A stretch of DNA of 64,000 nucleotides. It comes from Struthio camelus. Taxonomy: Eukaryota > Chordata > Aves > Struthioniformes > Struthionidae. The DNA lies in assembly GCF_040807025.1 (NCBI RefSeq), contig NC_090982.1, forward strand, positions 79,773,931 through 79,837,930. Reading direction: 5' to 3'. Position numbers and translations under genes: made by a program. Positions within the stretch are counted from its first letter, which is position 1; the number at the start of each line of letters is the position of its first letter. Positions 34,963 through 47,200 of this stretch are shown piece by piece. The notes under the pieces were generated by a model. That model did no database searches. It saw only the letters and a list, made by a program, of their open reading frames with translations, and had not been told where the DNA came from.

Positions 34963-37900
34963 TGCCAGGGTCTGGTAGCTGCAGTCTGCAAAACACCCTG
35001 TTCCTTTCCTATCAAGAAGAGTGTCCCTTTACTGGCCCTGGGAGTTTTGCATCAGTAAACACCAAAAATCACTGCACACAGTGATATGCTTGTCTCAGTC
35101 AGCGGCTGTGCACCCTGTTCGTCAGGTACTGCCTTTCTATCCCCTTGGCAGGGCTCATCTCTCTCCTGTCTGCCTAGTTCTGAAAAGTCACTGCACACGA
35201 CTGAAATTTCACCTTGCATTTTAGGTGTCACAAGAATATTGTTGGCACTTCTCATCCTGGAGTCATGCATGCTGGCTAGAGAAAATTCTTTCTTTGGATT
35301 TTTTTTGATTGTTTCTATTTTTTCCACACTGAAATATGCATTCTGGATAGGCAGGCTATGCTCAGCTGACAAGAGATGGTGCTGAACTAAGACCCTGAAC
35401 TGAAGGCTGGATTCAGCTCCAAACTTTGCGCGCAGTTGGCTGCTGTCTTCTTGGTTGGAGCTGAAGCCCTGCCCTTTGACTATTTGGAAATGTCGCCCTG
35501 AACTTCTCAGGGTCTGCGTGAAGGGAACAGACTGGCATCCCCAGGGCAGATGCAAGATTTGGCTCTATAGTTTTTTCTCAAGCCAGAAGATTTCAGAGAG
35601 AGAAAACTGACTTCATGAAGATGACTTGGGGTAGAGCTGCTGTCACTTGTATCCCTGGTTACCCAAGGATGAGCAGCATGAGCTATACAGGTCCAGACTG
35701 CATGTAAGGAAGATGAAAAGGCCTCCAGGATTCCTACTACCCTACAGGCCTTTCTTGTAGCCACAAGAGGAAGAGCAGGTGGGGGTGGAAGAATGGATTG
35801 GCAGCAGTGTCTTAGCAAGTCTCAGGTCTTTCCTTACCTCAAACATGCTGGCCCAGACAGCACTGTGGATTAGGCTTTGCTTGGAAAAGAGCTAAAATGC
35901 TTTTCTCCCCTGAATGGAACAAGGAGAGACTTTTGGGGAATAAATAAAATCCTGCTCTATCCCTAGGAAGTGGCTTCTGCCTGGGCCGGGAATACAGGAT
36001 GGCACTGGCCGTGGAGGTAGGGCTGGCTGTGGTGGTGAGTGGCTGGGGTGAGTCGACACTGATCCTCTACTGAGAGCTAAGGGTTGCATGTCTAGCTGCC
36101 TACCTGCACCTGGGTGCCTGGTTATGCCAGGTAAGGCATCCAAAATGCCCTGCATGATGTGCCCTGTGTGTATGTGCTGCTGAACATAGGTGCTGGTATG
36201 CCCTACATATGTTAGCCCAAGGTAACCCTGAAGCGGAAGAGAGGCTCTTGAACATAAACTTTTCTGAGGAAATAATTTTCTTTTATGGTTGGAATAGGGA
36301 GGACCAGATTGATCTGTCAGTGACCACTGGTTTTGGAGTGGGTCCTACTGTCCTTCTTCCTGTCCTCCACACACACCTTCAGACGCCGTGGATGTGACAA
36401 CATAAACACAACACGCACACATACACACACACACACACATGTACGTACAGATGAAGGGTTAGGACTTGCTGAGGGTGAAAGAACCAAAAAAACAGAAAAT
36501 GCTCTTTAAAATCAAAGTCAAAAGTGGGCATCCTGTCCACCTAACTTGGAACTGTATTTTAAGCACCAAAGGAAGCTGTCCTTCAAAAGTAGGGGTCTAT
36601 GTCACCTACCTAGTCAGTGTAGAGGAGATTTTTTGAAGGTCTCTAGAGGGATGTCCTGCCCACACAGCTGACATACCTGAGCTTAGGCAGTTGGTAATAT
36701 GCAGCAATATCTTTAGGTCAATTGATTGATTTAGATGAAATAAATAGGCTTTCAAGTGCACCATCTCCTTTTCAGGTCCTAAACCTGGGCAGACAGACTT
36801 TCCTTCTGGAGGGCTAAAAAGGCAAAGCCTTTCTCTGTTGACTAGGCAAAGAAGTTAGATACCTATCTGACGAGGACAGCTTCATCAGTGGCCTGAAATT
36901 TAGAGGCAAGTTAGGCATCTGTGCTAGATAGACCGGATGCCAGCCAAAGTCATCTGTTTAAGAAAAGCAATTCACTTTGTTGGGTACAGGTATAAACTTA
37001 GGGCATTGCTGAAGTAAATTTGTGAATAAAAACGTTAAAGTTATGAAGACAAGTATATACAGCCTAGGTCAGAAGTGATACATTGGAGATAAAGAGGGAA
37101 CATACTTCCTGAGCCCTGGAGCGCTGGGCACAAGGACAGATTATGCAAAGTATCTTTGTTGCAGATAACACTGACCAAGAACTTGCTCCACTGAACAAAT
37201 CATAGCCAAATAGACTCAGTAAATGCCAGTAAGTAGGCTTCTACTTCGAAGCATCTAAGTGGAGCCTGAGACTATTCTCCCTAAACTCTGGATGGGAATG
37301 CTTTAAACCCCTATCAGTGGGACTCAAGATGCATAAGTCTTCACCTGAGCAAATCATCTCAGGCTGCTTTTAGTGGAGAGAAACAGAGCTTGAAGGTCTC
37401 AATCACTTCATCCTAAAGGATCCCTCCAGATTACGCCAGGTGAACCATGGCCAAAGGGGGCCTATGTCTCTCTGATGATTATAAAGATGACCTTGAGTGA
37501 CTTGCTCAAGACAGGTATGCTGTAGGTCTCTAACATGAGAAGAAATAAATCCTAATTGAAGCCTCAGCTGGAGCGCACACAGCTTTAGTGGTGTCCTTAC
37601 AACGCTTCCTCACTCTATTGTCGGCACAACAGTCCCAATGCTACAAACACTGCTGTCACATGAAAGCTTTTAACAGTGGCTTCTGACCAGACTTCAGGGA
37701 TTGACTCTATATTGTGGGAGACATTAATTGCCCATGTCATGAGCCAGGGCAAGATTACTTTCTCCTGAAGCCTTTGGCCTGGACTAGATATAAGCACTTG
37801 ATTTAGGAGTGTATTTACTCTAGACTCTACATGTCTGATGACTCTATTCAGCTAAGATCTAAATGGGCCTTGAAGGTGTCACCCTCTTTCACTCTCCAAA

Positions 37901-38130
37901 GACTAGAAAGGAAATTTAGCAAGTCAGGCTGAGTGAGCAACCCATGGAAAGCTTCAAGGCTGCTTTCTCTCACTGCTACTAATAAGGAATGATACAAATG
38001 CTTGTATCAGAATAAACAGGTGATTAGAGACTACAGAACGATGAGAGGATTGAGCCATTTAATGGCAACCTGTGCACACCTTCCATCCCTACTTTCTACA
38101 CACGGCCCTGCTAAAGAGCATCAACATGAA
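34963..38130. other. Non-coding stretch, no gene seen
   Basis: Follows the polypurine tract. A 167-codon minus-strand frame (35555-35052) is unrecognised and does not start in a splice-consistent context I can defend. A CA repeat lies at 36.4 kb. If the UTR model is right, this is part of the CELF4 3' UTR intron. Confidence 0.5.
36405..36440 (+). repeat. CA dinucleotide microsatellite
   Basis: (CA)n with a few interruptions (ACGCAC, ATACAC), followed by ATGTACGTACA. Confidence 0.9.
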
Positions 38131-38204
38131 CAGGGAGGTTGGACTAGATGATCTCCAGAGGTCCCTTCCAACCTAAACGATTCTGTGATTCTGTGATTCT
38201 GTGA
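38131..38204 (+). mobile_element. CR1 LINE, very short 3' tail fragment
   Basis: Only the terminal part of the element is present: GGTTGGACTAGATGATCTCC, the conserved GTCCCTTCCAACC, and then three copies of the ATTCTGTG octamer. Little divergence from the consensus suggests a fairly recent, extremely 5'-truncated insertion. Confidence 0.9.
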
Positions 38205-41200
38205 TCAACATCCCTCCAACTGGTTCTAATTTTTCAGCTGTCCACCTGTATTTCTTCAGTTCCCCATAGGTCTGAGTCATTGCTGAGACCTGATGGCCAT
38301 GAACCTGGGCCTCTTCAGATAACTAGGCTGTCCCCCCAAGACTGCTGAAGCATTATCCAAGGATGAATTTCCCAGAGGACAGAGAAGAGGATGCCAAAGA
38401 GGCTTTGGCCCCCATTTATACCTCCAACCTGATGGGTCGTTATGGGCTAAACCCATGTCTGTGAACCAGCATGAAAGATTCTGCCCTGTCCACTGCCAGT
38501 GCCAATGGCAAATACCCCAGTGTCAGTGGGAGAAGGATCACTACTTTTGCTACTGAATATTTATGTGACAAAGTGAAGCTATTGTGTGCAGCAGGATTGT
38601 ATCCAACTGTATAACAAGCTGTTGAAACAGAGAGAGAGGGATAGTTCTTTCCCAAAGATTTTATGAACTAAGAAAGTGCAGTTCTGATCTTCTTTGAAAG
38701 TACACAGTTCCTATGCTCTGTGATATTCACCATAAATCTAGGAAACGCATCTCACGCTATGCTTGTGCAGCACCTCACACACACCTCTCAGGGCGTCTGC
38801 TTGATGTTAGGATATGAACGTATCCGCTAGGCTTGCAAATATAAACCGCTACAGGTGCAAGATTATTCTGTCCTCACAGGACCACAAAGAGAATTGGCCC
38901 AACACTGCTTCCCTCACAGTCCACTTTCAAGTTGAAGCTCTTATTCTTTTACTCCATGACACTACTGCCTCCTATTTTTCATTTATTTCTACTGTATCTT
39001 TCCCCCCTAGTCTTTCCTAGCCCAGTCCCCATGGGTCATCTTTTCCATCCATTTTTCTGTGCTGTTTTGGAGGCAAGGACCCTCTTCCTGAAGAAACTCA
39101 AAGGCCTCGCTTCTTCCTCTACCAAAGTGATAGCCTCCTATGCTCACAGCTAAGCCTCTGATGCTGGCTTAATATTGCTCATGTGCCCACTCCATACTCA
39201 GGTTTTGTTATCTTCACGCCATACCTACTACCCTGTATGTTTGCACGCGTGTACATACGCTTGTGAGCCCATTCAAAATTGCAGTCAGGATCATGTCCTT
39301 CCATCTTTTAGAACCTGTGCCCAAGCACACCTCTAGCAAGGCAGCGGAGATATTTTTCCTCCAGGTGACAGATCTTTACAGTTATTGCCTCTGAGGCCGA
39401 TCAATATTATTTAAATTCCAACCCGTGTTTTTCTCCCTTGCCTTTCTTCTTGTTTCTATAGCAATTTCTCTCTCTGTTTTATGCTTCTGCACCAACTTTC
39501 TTCTAATGCTGGAGGGCTTTGCCTTCCCCCGTCTCAGCTCTCCCTCCTCACTGTATACCTAGACACCAGTATGTGCATAGATCTCCCCTTCCTGGCCCCC
39601 TTCCTGCCTGCCTGGCGGAGGTGCAGAAGGGAAGCAGGGCTCTTTGCAGCTGGCTCCATCCCTGCAATGACTGCTGCTGAGGCTGTAGCAGGGAGTCCAA
39701 GATTAGGAGCCCAAATGTCTTAGAGTGGGAAGGGCAGTGAAGGGGACTTTGCATCCATGCTGGGATAAAATGAAGCCTGATCATTTATACAAGAAATCAA
39801 TGCATTTACCTGGCCTCTTGGGGTGCTATTTTTAGGAAGCAAAAAAATGAATGTTTTTGTCAGATGCTTAAGTTCCAATATCTAAAGGTTAGAAAGGAGA
39901 TAGATACTATATATGACTCTTTATATACATGAATGTTCACATATATGTATCATACATGTATATATAAAGAGGTACTGTACATACATACATACCAACAGAG
40001 ACAATTACACATACACGGACAGAAAAGCTAATGTGTTCTAACAGGGAGACGGGAGTCCAGCATTTTGAATGCTAATGTTTTCTGTTTTTTTTTAAGATGC
40101 TTGATGTCCCTGCCTTACTTTTCTCATTTATAAATTAAAGGTGACGATAAAAATTAGCTCTTAAATTGTAATGCCCTTCTTTCAAATAATCCTATGACTT
40201 ACTTGCTGTGCAATGTTGTTACTAGGATTGTTCTCATTTAACTATGTTACATTAAGAGCTAGTTGAAAAATGACAATTATTTTCCAGGGGAAAATTGTCA
40301 TTATTTTGGCTTTCTTTCCTGTGAATATTTTAGTTAAAAAACAAACCAAGATTGGGATGTGGGTGATGGTGAGAGGAAGAGATTAATTTTTGCCTTTTTT
40401 TAATCAATCTGAAAACCAGTTCATTTTTAACAGAAATTTAGTGTTTTGCAGGCCAACATTTTTAATCAAGTGGTTTTTGTTTTTTGTGCTGTTGGCATTT
40501 CTTTTTTAATCTGCTAGAATGAAAATTTGCTGCAGAAACATCTAGTGTGGTCAAAATGTCACTTTTTGGTCATCCCCTCCTCCTCCAGCCACTTTGATGA
40601 AAAAATGTCAAGCAGCAACAGCTGTGTCACCTCTGATTTATCTATTTTTTTCTAGAGCCATTAGTCTCAAGCAGCGGATGAAAAAAGCATTGCAACAGAA
40701 CAGCCACTTCTTGAGAAGCCAGCTCGGATGGTCAGAAAATGTCACTGGTTCCCCATGCAGTGTTGCCTTTCCTCACCCTGGTGACAGGCGAGGTGGGTGC
40801 GACCTGATAGGGGTTAAAGGGACAGAGATGTCCTGAAGGTGATGAGTCTGGGGGTATCCTAGGGGGGATTAGAGTGGGTCTGGGCTGGGACAGTGCAAGG
40901 ACGCAGGGTGGTGGGGGCTGCAGGGCAGGTGGTGCAGTTTCACCAACCATGAGCTTTGCCTGCAAAGGTCAGTGCAATAAACTCACAGGCCGCGGAGGTA
41001 AGCAGGACTGTAGCTGAACGTAGGCTGAATGTTAGGTGGGAGAGGAAATTAAGCTGTGTGGAAGCTACCTTTCTGCACGTAATGAAAGGTTCTTTATTAC
41101 AAGGGGGCCTCAAGGAGTTTGCTACCTCCTGAGCATTGTACCAACAGTTTAATTAAAAAAATGTACATGGTTGAAAACCAAGTCTAATTGGAAAGCTGTG

Positions 41201-44200
41201 AGCGAGCCTCTCTGCCCAGTCTCCACTGGTTCTGTTTTTTTTTTTTCCTTTCGCAGATTGACAAGAGCTTATCAAAATGCTGATGAACTTGATGCCTCAC
41301 TCCCATTCCTGTTGCTGATGGATAGACAGGGACGCTACACAGACTCCCCTCTTCCCTTTTTCTGTCAGACAACAGCACCTTGTAGGATGATGTCAAGACC
41401 CTTAATCAAGCCCAGCTGTCTGATCTCAGCAGGTAGGGTTATACTGCCTACAGCCTCCAGGTAGGTGGTCTGATACACCCTCCCCAGAGCTCAGGCGCCT
41501 GCCACCAGACACGATAATCCACAGCCATCTGTCAGTCTTGGGAGAAGGAATGAGCTCTCACTATTCTAGGTCTAGGCTAGTCTTTTTGTAACGTCAGCTG
41601 TGCGCTGAGAACCCATATTAACCGCAGAGGGCTCAAGCAGCAAAGGAAGGGGCTGGCCTTGTAGAGTAAGAAAGTGGCGGTAGGGGTGGAGGCAGGAGAA
41701 CTGATTTAGGAGCCTCCTCAGGGCTAGTACAGAAGATGAGGACAGCCTGGGAAGACCGAGAGCAGGAAGGAGTTGTTAGGGTTTCCACCAGCCTAGGAGG
41801 AGACCCCAGGTCTCCTCCCAGCTGGAATTCCAGGCAGGATTCCCCAGTCGCTGTCATGAGACTGGTCCTGTGCTGACAGCAGGAGGCAGGACTGGCCTCA
41901 GGATCTGCCTGGCCAGCCCAAGGATGGAGTAGAGGGGGCACCCTGAGCCGGATGACCGTGCAAGACTGCCTAAGTGCAGCAAATACTCATCCAAGTCCAT
42001 TTCGTGGCCCTGGAAGGCAGAGTCTGTGCCCTGCTTTAACTTGCAGCATGTCCCAGGCACAGTGTCACTACTCATGGGTTCATTTCTCAGAGATGCATAA
42101 TGGGAACCCTTCCCCCGGGGGTGAGACTTTGCCCATTTTCTGCTAAGTCTGTTCAGCACCTTGCTTAGCCTCTGTATCCCTCTAAATCAGAATGCAGTCA
42201 GGAGCACATACTCCCAGCTTGCAACACTCAATTATTGCTTCTGATATTTTATTTTTTTTGCCTGCAGCTTCAAATTACCTTCAAGGTGCACAGTGCAATT
42301 AGCTAAAAATATTTCCTGCTTCATTTTAATTGCACTAAAACTCTAATGCACCTCCAGCGAGGAGCAGTAAGGTGGAAATTGGTGCCCCAAATATTTCAAA
42401 TTGATTAAAGCCCAGGATGACTCAATAAGCTTACATAGTTCTATTAATTATTAAATGTTATTAATTTTTTTGTTAAAAAAAAACCTTCCTGAAGCCACAT
42501 TCTATATATTTCTGAAAGGAGATATTTTCACTAAGGAGATGATAACTCTTTCTGAGTTTGAGGAAGACAGGACAAGAATTCCTTCATATAGTTGGAGCAG
42601 TTTCCATCTGAAGAATTCACAGCTCTTGGTAAATTTTAGTATCTCAGAATTTGTTACTGAAAACACTTATGTACGTGACTGATGTATGTGACATATATGT
42701 GACTCACTTCACTGCTATAGCTGAGGTATTTATATGGTTCTAACTTAGAAATGGATCACATTTTTGTTCAAAGTCTTTCTTGGTTGAAAATGCAGGTGAT
42801 CAGTCACTTTGCTTAAAAAATGATCAAAATTTTTTGTCTGACAAGGAAAAAAAAAAGCAAAATAGAATAATTTTTCTGAAAGCAGTGAGAACCAATGTTC
42901 TGATTTCTTCATTTCCAGGATGGTTTGTTCATACGTTTACTTCAATGTATTTTGAAAAAGATGCTGAAAATAAACCCCAAATTTCATTTGCATCAATTCA
43001 AGAAACTGGGTTTCTGAGTCTCTGTCACCTCAGCCACCTTGTGCTGAAGATGTCTATCCCCTTGTGCCTGCAGCGGTGCTGGCTAAGCGCGTTGTTACCC
43101 TCCAGTCTCCCAGCGCTCAAGCCAAGGCTGAACTCTTCCGGAGCTGCTTCGGAGCTTTGCATGGGATCACTCCATGTAACCCATTTTAGTCGAAATGAAC
43201 CTGAGTATCTTCAATATGAAACAGCAGGTTATTGCTGGTCTAGCTGACTTCAGACCTGTCAGGAAGCAATTGTATGAGCCATTCAGCTGGCAGTGAGGTG
43301 GGGGGAGCTGCTGAGCAGCTGGGGATGGTGGCCCCTCCAGCTGATCTTGCTGCAGCTGGAAATCAAAGTGTGGCTCTGCTGACTTAACAGAAAGCCATGA
43401 ACTGCAGTGGGGTGTCCAGTGCTCCAGTCTTGCATCCTAGCCCTGTAATTTCATTTCCTAACGTTAATATTAGTGGTGTCATTGTTCTGAGATTTAAGTG
43501 TGTGCAGGATTGCTGACAGTTCTGCTGTTGGAGAAAAATATTGCAGTCATCTGAGGTCATGAAATTCTGTCTAAGGGGTTTAAAGGAAATGTAGAATGGT
43601 TTAATAGCCACTCTTTATTTCTAGGATTATAACCTGTATATCTATTTTTGATTTTTTTTGCTCTTTTGGATTTACATTTTCAGTACCAGTACAACAAAGA
43701 CATTGTGAAAGGTCACAAACGGACTTTGCTAGTGAAAGCTTTCACTGGCCAATTTGCCTTATAGAGGCTATCCCCAGGGATGCAGCAGGTTCTTAGGGTC
43801 TCTTCCCTCCTCTAGTCCTCAGGCTCTCAACTCCACTTGCTAGCTCTGGGAAGGCTAATGTCAACATGAGCCTTTAGGCTACTCCCAGTGCCTAAGAGCT
43901 GGGAATTTTCTTGAGTGGGGAATGGTGAGGGGGGAAAGGTGGGCTTGAATGCATGTCTCATCCACTTCCATGGCTGTGAAGAGTCCATGGCAAATGTCAG
44001 AAAGATACTGCCCATCTTTGCAACCTTCTCTTCCTCCCCTGCAGTCTCCAGAGTAAGAACAACCTCTGACCAGCTCTGGAGCAGCTCATGTCTGCAACCG
44101 ATTCTTATATAATTTTGAGGGAAACTGAAGGTGCTCAGCCTCTTGCCACAGGGTATATTGAGAAGAGGAGTCTCTGAAAAACAACTATCCCCTCACTGCT

Positions 44201-47200
44201 GGTATGCAAGTCCATTCAGCTTGTCTGCTCTGAAGCAGAACTCCAGGAAGGCAGGTAGTGGCTCCTCCTTCCCCATGGGAATACAGGAGACAGATTAAAG
44301 AGAAGGGGAAAAAATCATTTCACAGCTAGTCTGCCCCGAACAAGAAAAGGTTCCTGACACCAACAAACTAATCAACGCTGAAAGCTTATGAGGTCAAGGT
44401 TTCCCTTCTCCTCCATTATTCTTTTGATTTTTTTCCTGACTGGCTGGGACTTGAGCGCTGCCCTGGCAAGTCTATAAATATAAAAACCTTTCTTGCCTTC
44501 CTCTGGAAACACCAAAGACCATTTGAATAGCTGTAGGGAGAAGTTAAAACTAAATTAAACCAACGCAACCCACAAAAACAGCTTGTCCAGCCAATCTTCA
44601 TGTACAGCCCAAAAATTGCTGCAAGTCAGGCCCGAGAAGCTTGTTTTTGCCCAGCGGGAAATGCGGAAGGCAGCCCCCCCTCCTAAGAACAGGCCCTCTG
44701 GATTCAGTGTTTCACATGAAGGTTCAAGGCCAGGAACGCTAAGCAGCTGGCCAAGCTGGCAGAGAGTGTGAGCTATGTCTTAAGGAGGGCAGCCTGGCTG
44801 ATCAGGGTTGAGTGCTGAACATACAGGCTGAGTCTGGAGCTACGGCGTGGGATGGCTCCTCAGGGCCTTCTTCCCCATACCTGCTTCATGAAACGCCACT
44901 CAGACCCATCGGGTGGCCATCTGGTTTGCAGCCTCTAGGGGTTTTCCTGACTCGGCCACCAAGAGCTCAGACTTTGGCAGGTGGAGACTAGCACCTACAT
45001 AGCATAAAACACTCCTGAAGACAAATGAGGTGTCTTTATAAACCCACTTGGTGTGGAAGGGAAACAACAGCTACAAGACCTGGTAATGTCTTCATGCTCA
45101 GACTGGTGCTGCATTAGAAACGAAGAAGGTCCCTGTTTTAAGGCACTTCCTATGCTCTCTGCACTGCAGCGCAAGGAACTTTACTAAGCAGCCTTTCAGT
45201 GGCAAAGGCAAGGCTGCTCACTTCATCTTTCCAGTCCTTGGGCTCTCTGTTGGGCTGTACGCCTCTTCAGTGCATATGGTTGCTCTGTGAGAGGCTCCGT
45301 TTGGTAGAAAAAAGGGAAAAGAAAAATGCCTCGTTCTCCACCGAGGTCTGACAAACAGGAATCATAGCTGCAGCATAAGCTTCTCTGATGGATTCTGCCC
45401 CAGCAAAATGAAATTAAGATTTCAGCAAACAAGCCCTGATTCCATGGTACCAGTAGAACAAATGACATCTGATAATTGCTAACTCCTTTTGCTTATTCTT
45501 TGCTCTGTTCACCCCATCAGTCTCTCCAGATTATATTTTCAGCTGAGTTTAATGAACGCCATTTATTAAACTAACACCAGGGTTCTGCTCCGGCCTCAGA
45601 CAGATGTGCCTGCTAATATGAATCATTTTGTTCAATTGGATTATTCTGATGGAGAGCGGATCCCTGCCACTCTATGGAACACAAACAAATGGGGAACAGC
45701 TCGCCTCCAGTTGTGACCAGCCGTCTGCGTTCATTAGGAGGCAGCTCCAGGCTCCATAGGTAGCTTGGCAGGATGGCATCCTGGTACTGGTCCCTTCCGC
45801 CAATGCTTCTGCTCCTTTCTATACTACCCCTCGTGCACAGAAAAAGTCCACAACTTAATGTGGCCCTGAGCCTGGCTTGGCACTGTGATGTGTGCATTAT
45901 TGACACCTTTCCTGCGTTTATCATCAGGTGCATAGGCAACAGGATCCTCCCTCTCCTTTGTCACGAAGAACAGTCCTTATCTGAATACATAACAAAAATG
46001 TCTAACTATCTGTCCTGGCCTTCCTAGTGTTCTGTGCCTGATGCCTTTCATACTGACACCTGAGAAACAGCAGACTACATATTTGCTGTTGAGCCTTCTT
46101 TATTCTCGTGCTCTCCAGTTATTTAGGCAAAGGGACAGGGACGATATGCTTTTAAAGGCTTAAGGTACTATATTAATCAAAGGAAAGAGATAAAAATCCA
46201 TGTGAAATCTTCCAGACAGAGATCCTGTCAGTCTATGGTTTGGGATTTTAGTGTTGAAAATGTTGGGTCAACCTCTATAATATGGTGTGTTCAGGCACCA
46301 GACATGTGTTTATCTGTCTGTCTAAATACAAATTCTGCCTTCTGTGAACTATAAAAACCCTAGTAGAGTGACATTACCACTTCTCAAATCAACAGAACGT
46401 ACTGAGCATACATAACTTGGGGAGGAATTAAAGAGGCAATGAGAAAGGCCAGAAGAGAAAAAGCAGAGGATTTCTACTCCCTGCATATGTATCCAAATCC
46501 CAGAACAGGTCTTTAGTTGGTATCAGTATTGCTCCATTCAAACCTATCTTCTTCCCCAGTGAAGGAGTGGCCCAGCATTTCTGGAGCTAGCTTTGATTCT
46601 CAGGGCAAATCTCATTCCAGAGCATTTCTGAAGGAAGAAATGATTTTCAGTTTATTCCTAAGCAACACCCAGGAGTTATTTCCAGGAATCACGGCGAATA
46701 CCAGAGGCCAAACTGTCAAAAAGTAGGGCTGCACTGAAACAGAAAAGACCCCAAAGCCAACCATGGTGCCAGTTCACATGCCATTATAAACAGCCCTTGA
46801 GCATGCTTAGCAATAAAACAATCTGCTGAGAAGTTAATTCCTACCTTTCGGCTTATGTATAGCAATGATTTTCAGGAGCAAGATATTTCATCACTTCTGA
46901 TCAGGATCTGTGCACCTTTTTCTGATTGCATTACAGTGGTCTTCACAGAGAACAGGACAATGATCTACATGAATTCATAGCAGGACTTAGTCTAACAACC
47001 TCTATACCTAATAATGCCCTTGTAAACTAACAGCAGAAGGCCTCAGATACCAATCCCTCTTGTGAATGCACTAAATCTCTTAAGAACTGACATGTAAGAG
47101 CCCAGTTTCCTAGAGCAGCTGCTGGGTTGCCTGCCTGCTTGGCTCCCTTTACCAGCACCTATTCTGCCATTATGAAGCAGTGTGTGCCATGCGAGGAGAA

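Noticed and set aside
34668-35015. 115-codon leucine/serine/phenylalanine-rich frame and complementary E/K/R-rich frames
   Set aside because: Products of the AAGAG/AAGGG polypurine tract. Not membrane or charged proteins.
35052-35555. 167-codon minus-strand frame
   Set aside because: No recognisable family or motif, and frames this long occur by chance in 64 kb read six ways. Not annotated as a gene.
42780-43247. 155-codon plus-strand frame
   Set aside because: Composition follows the DNA (K-run from an A-run, later S/L-rich). No family recognised and no splice or promoter context.
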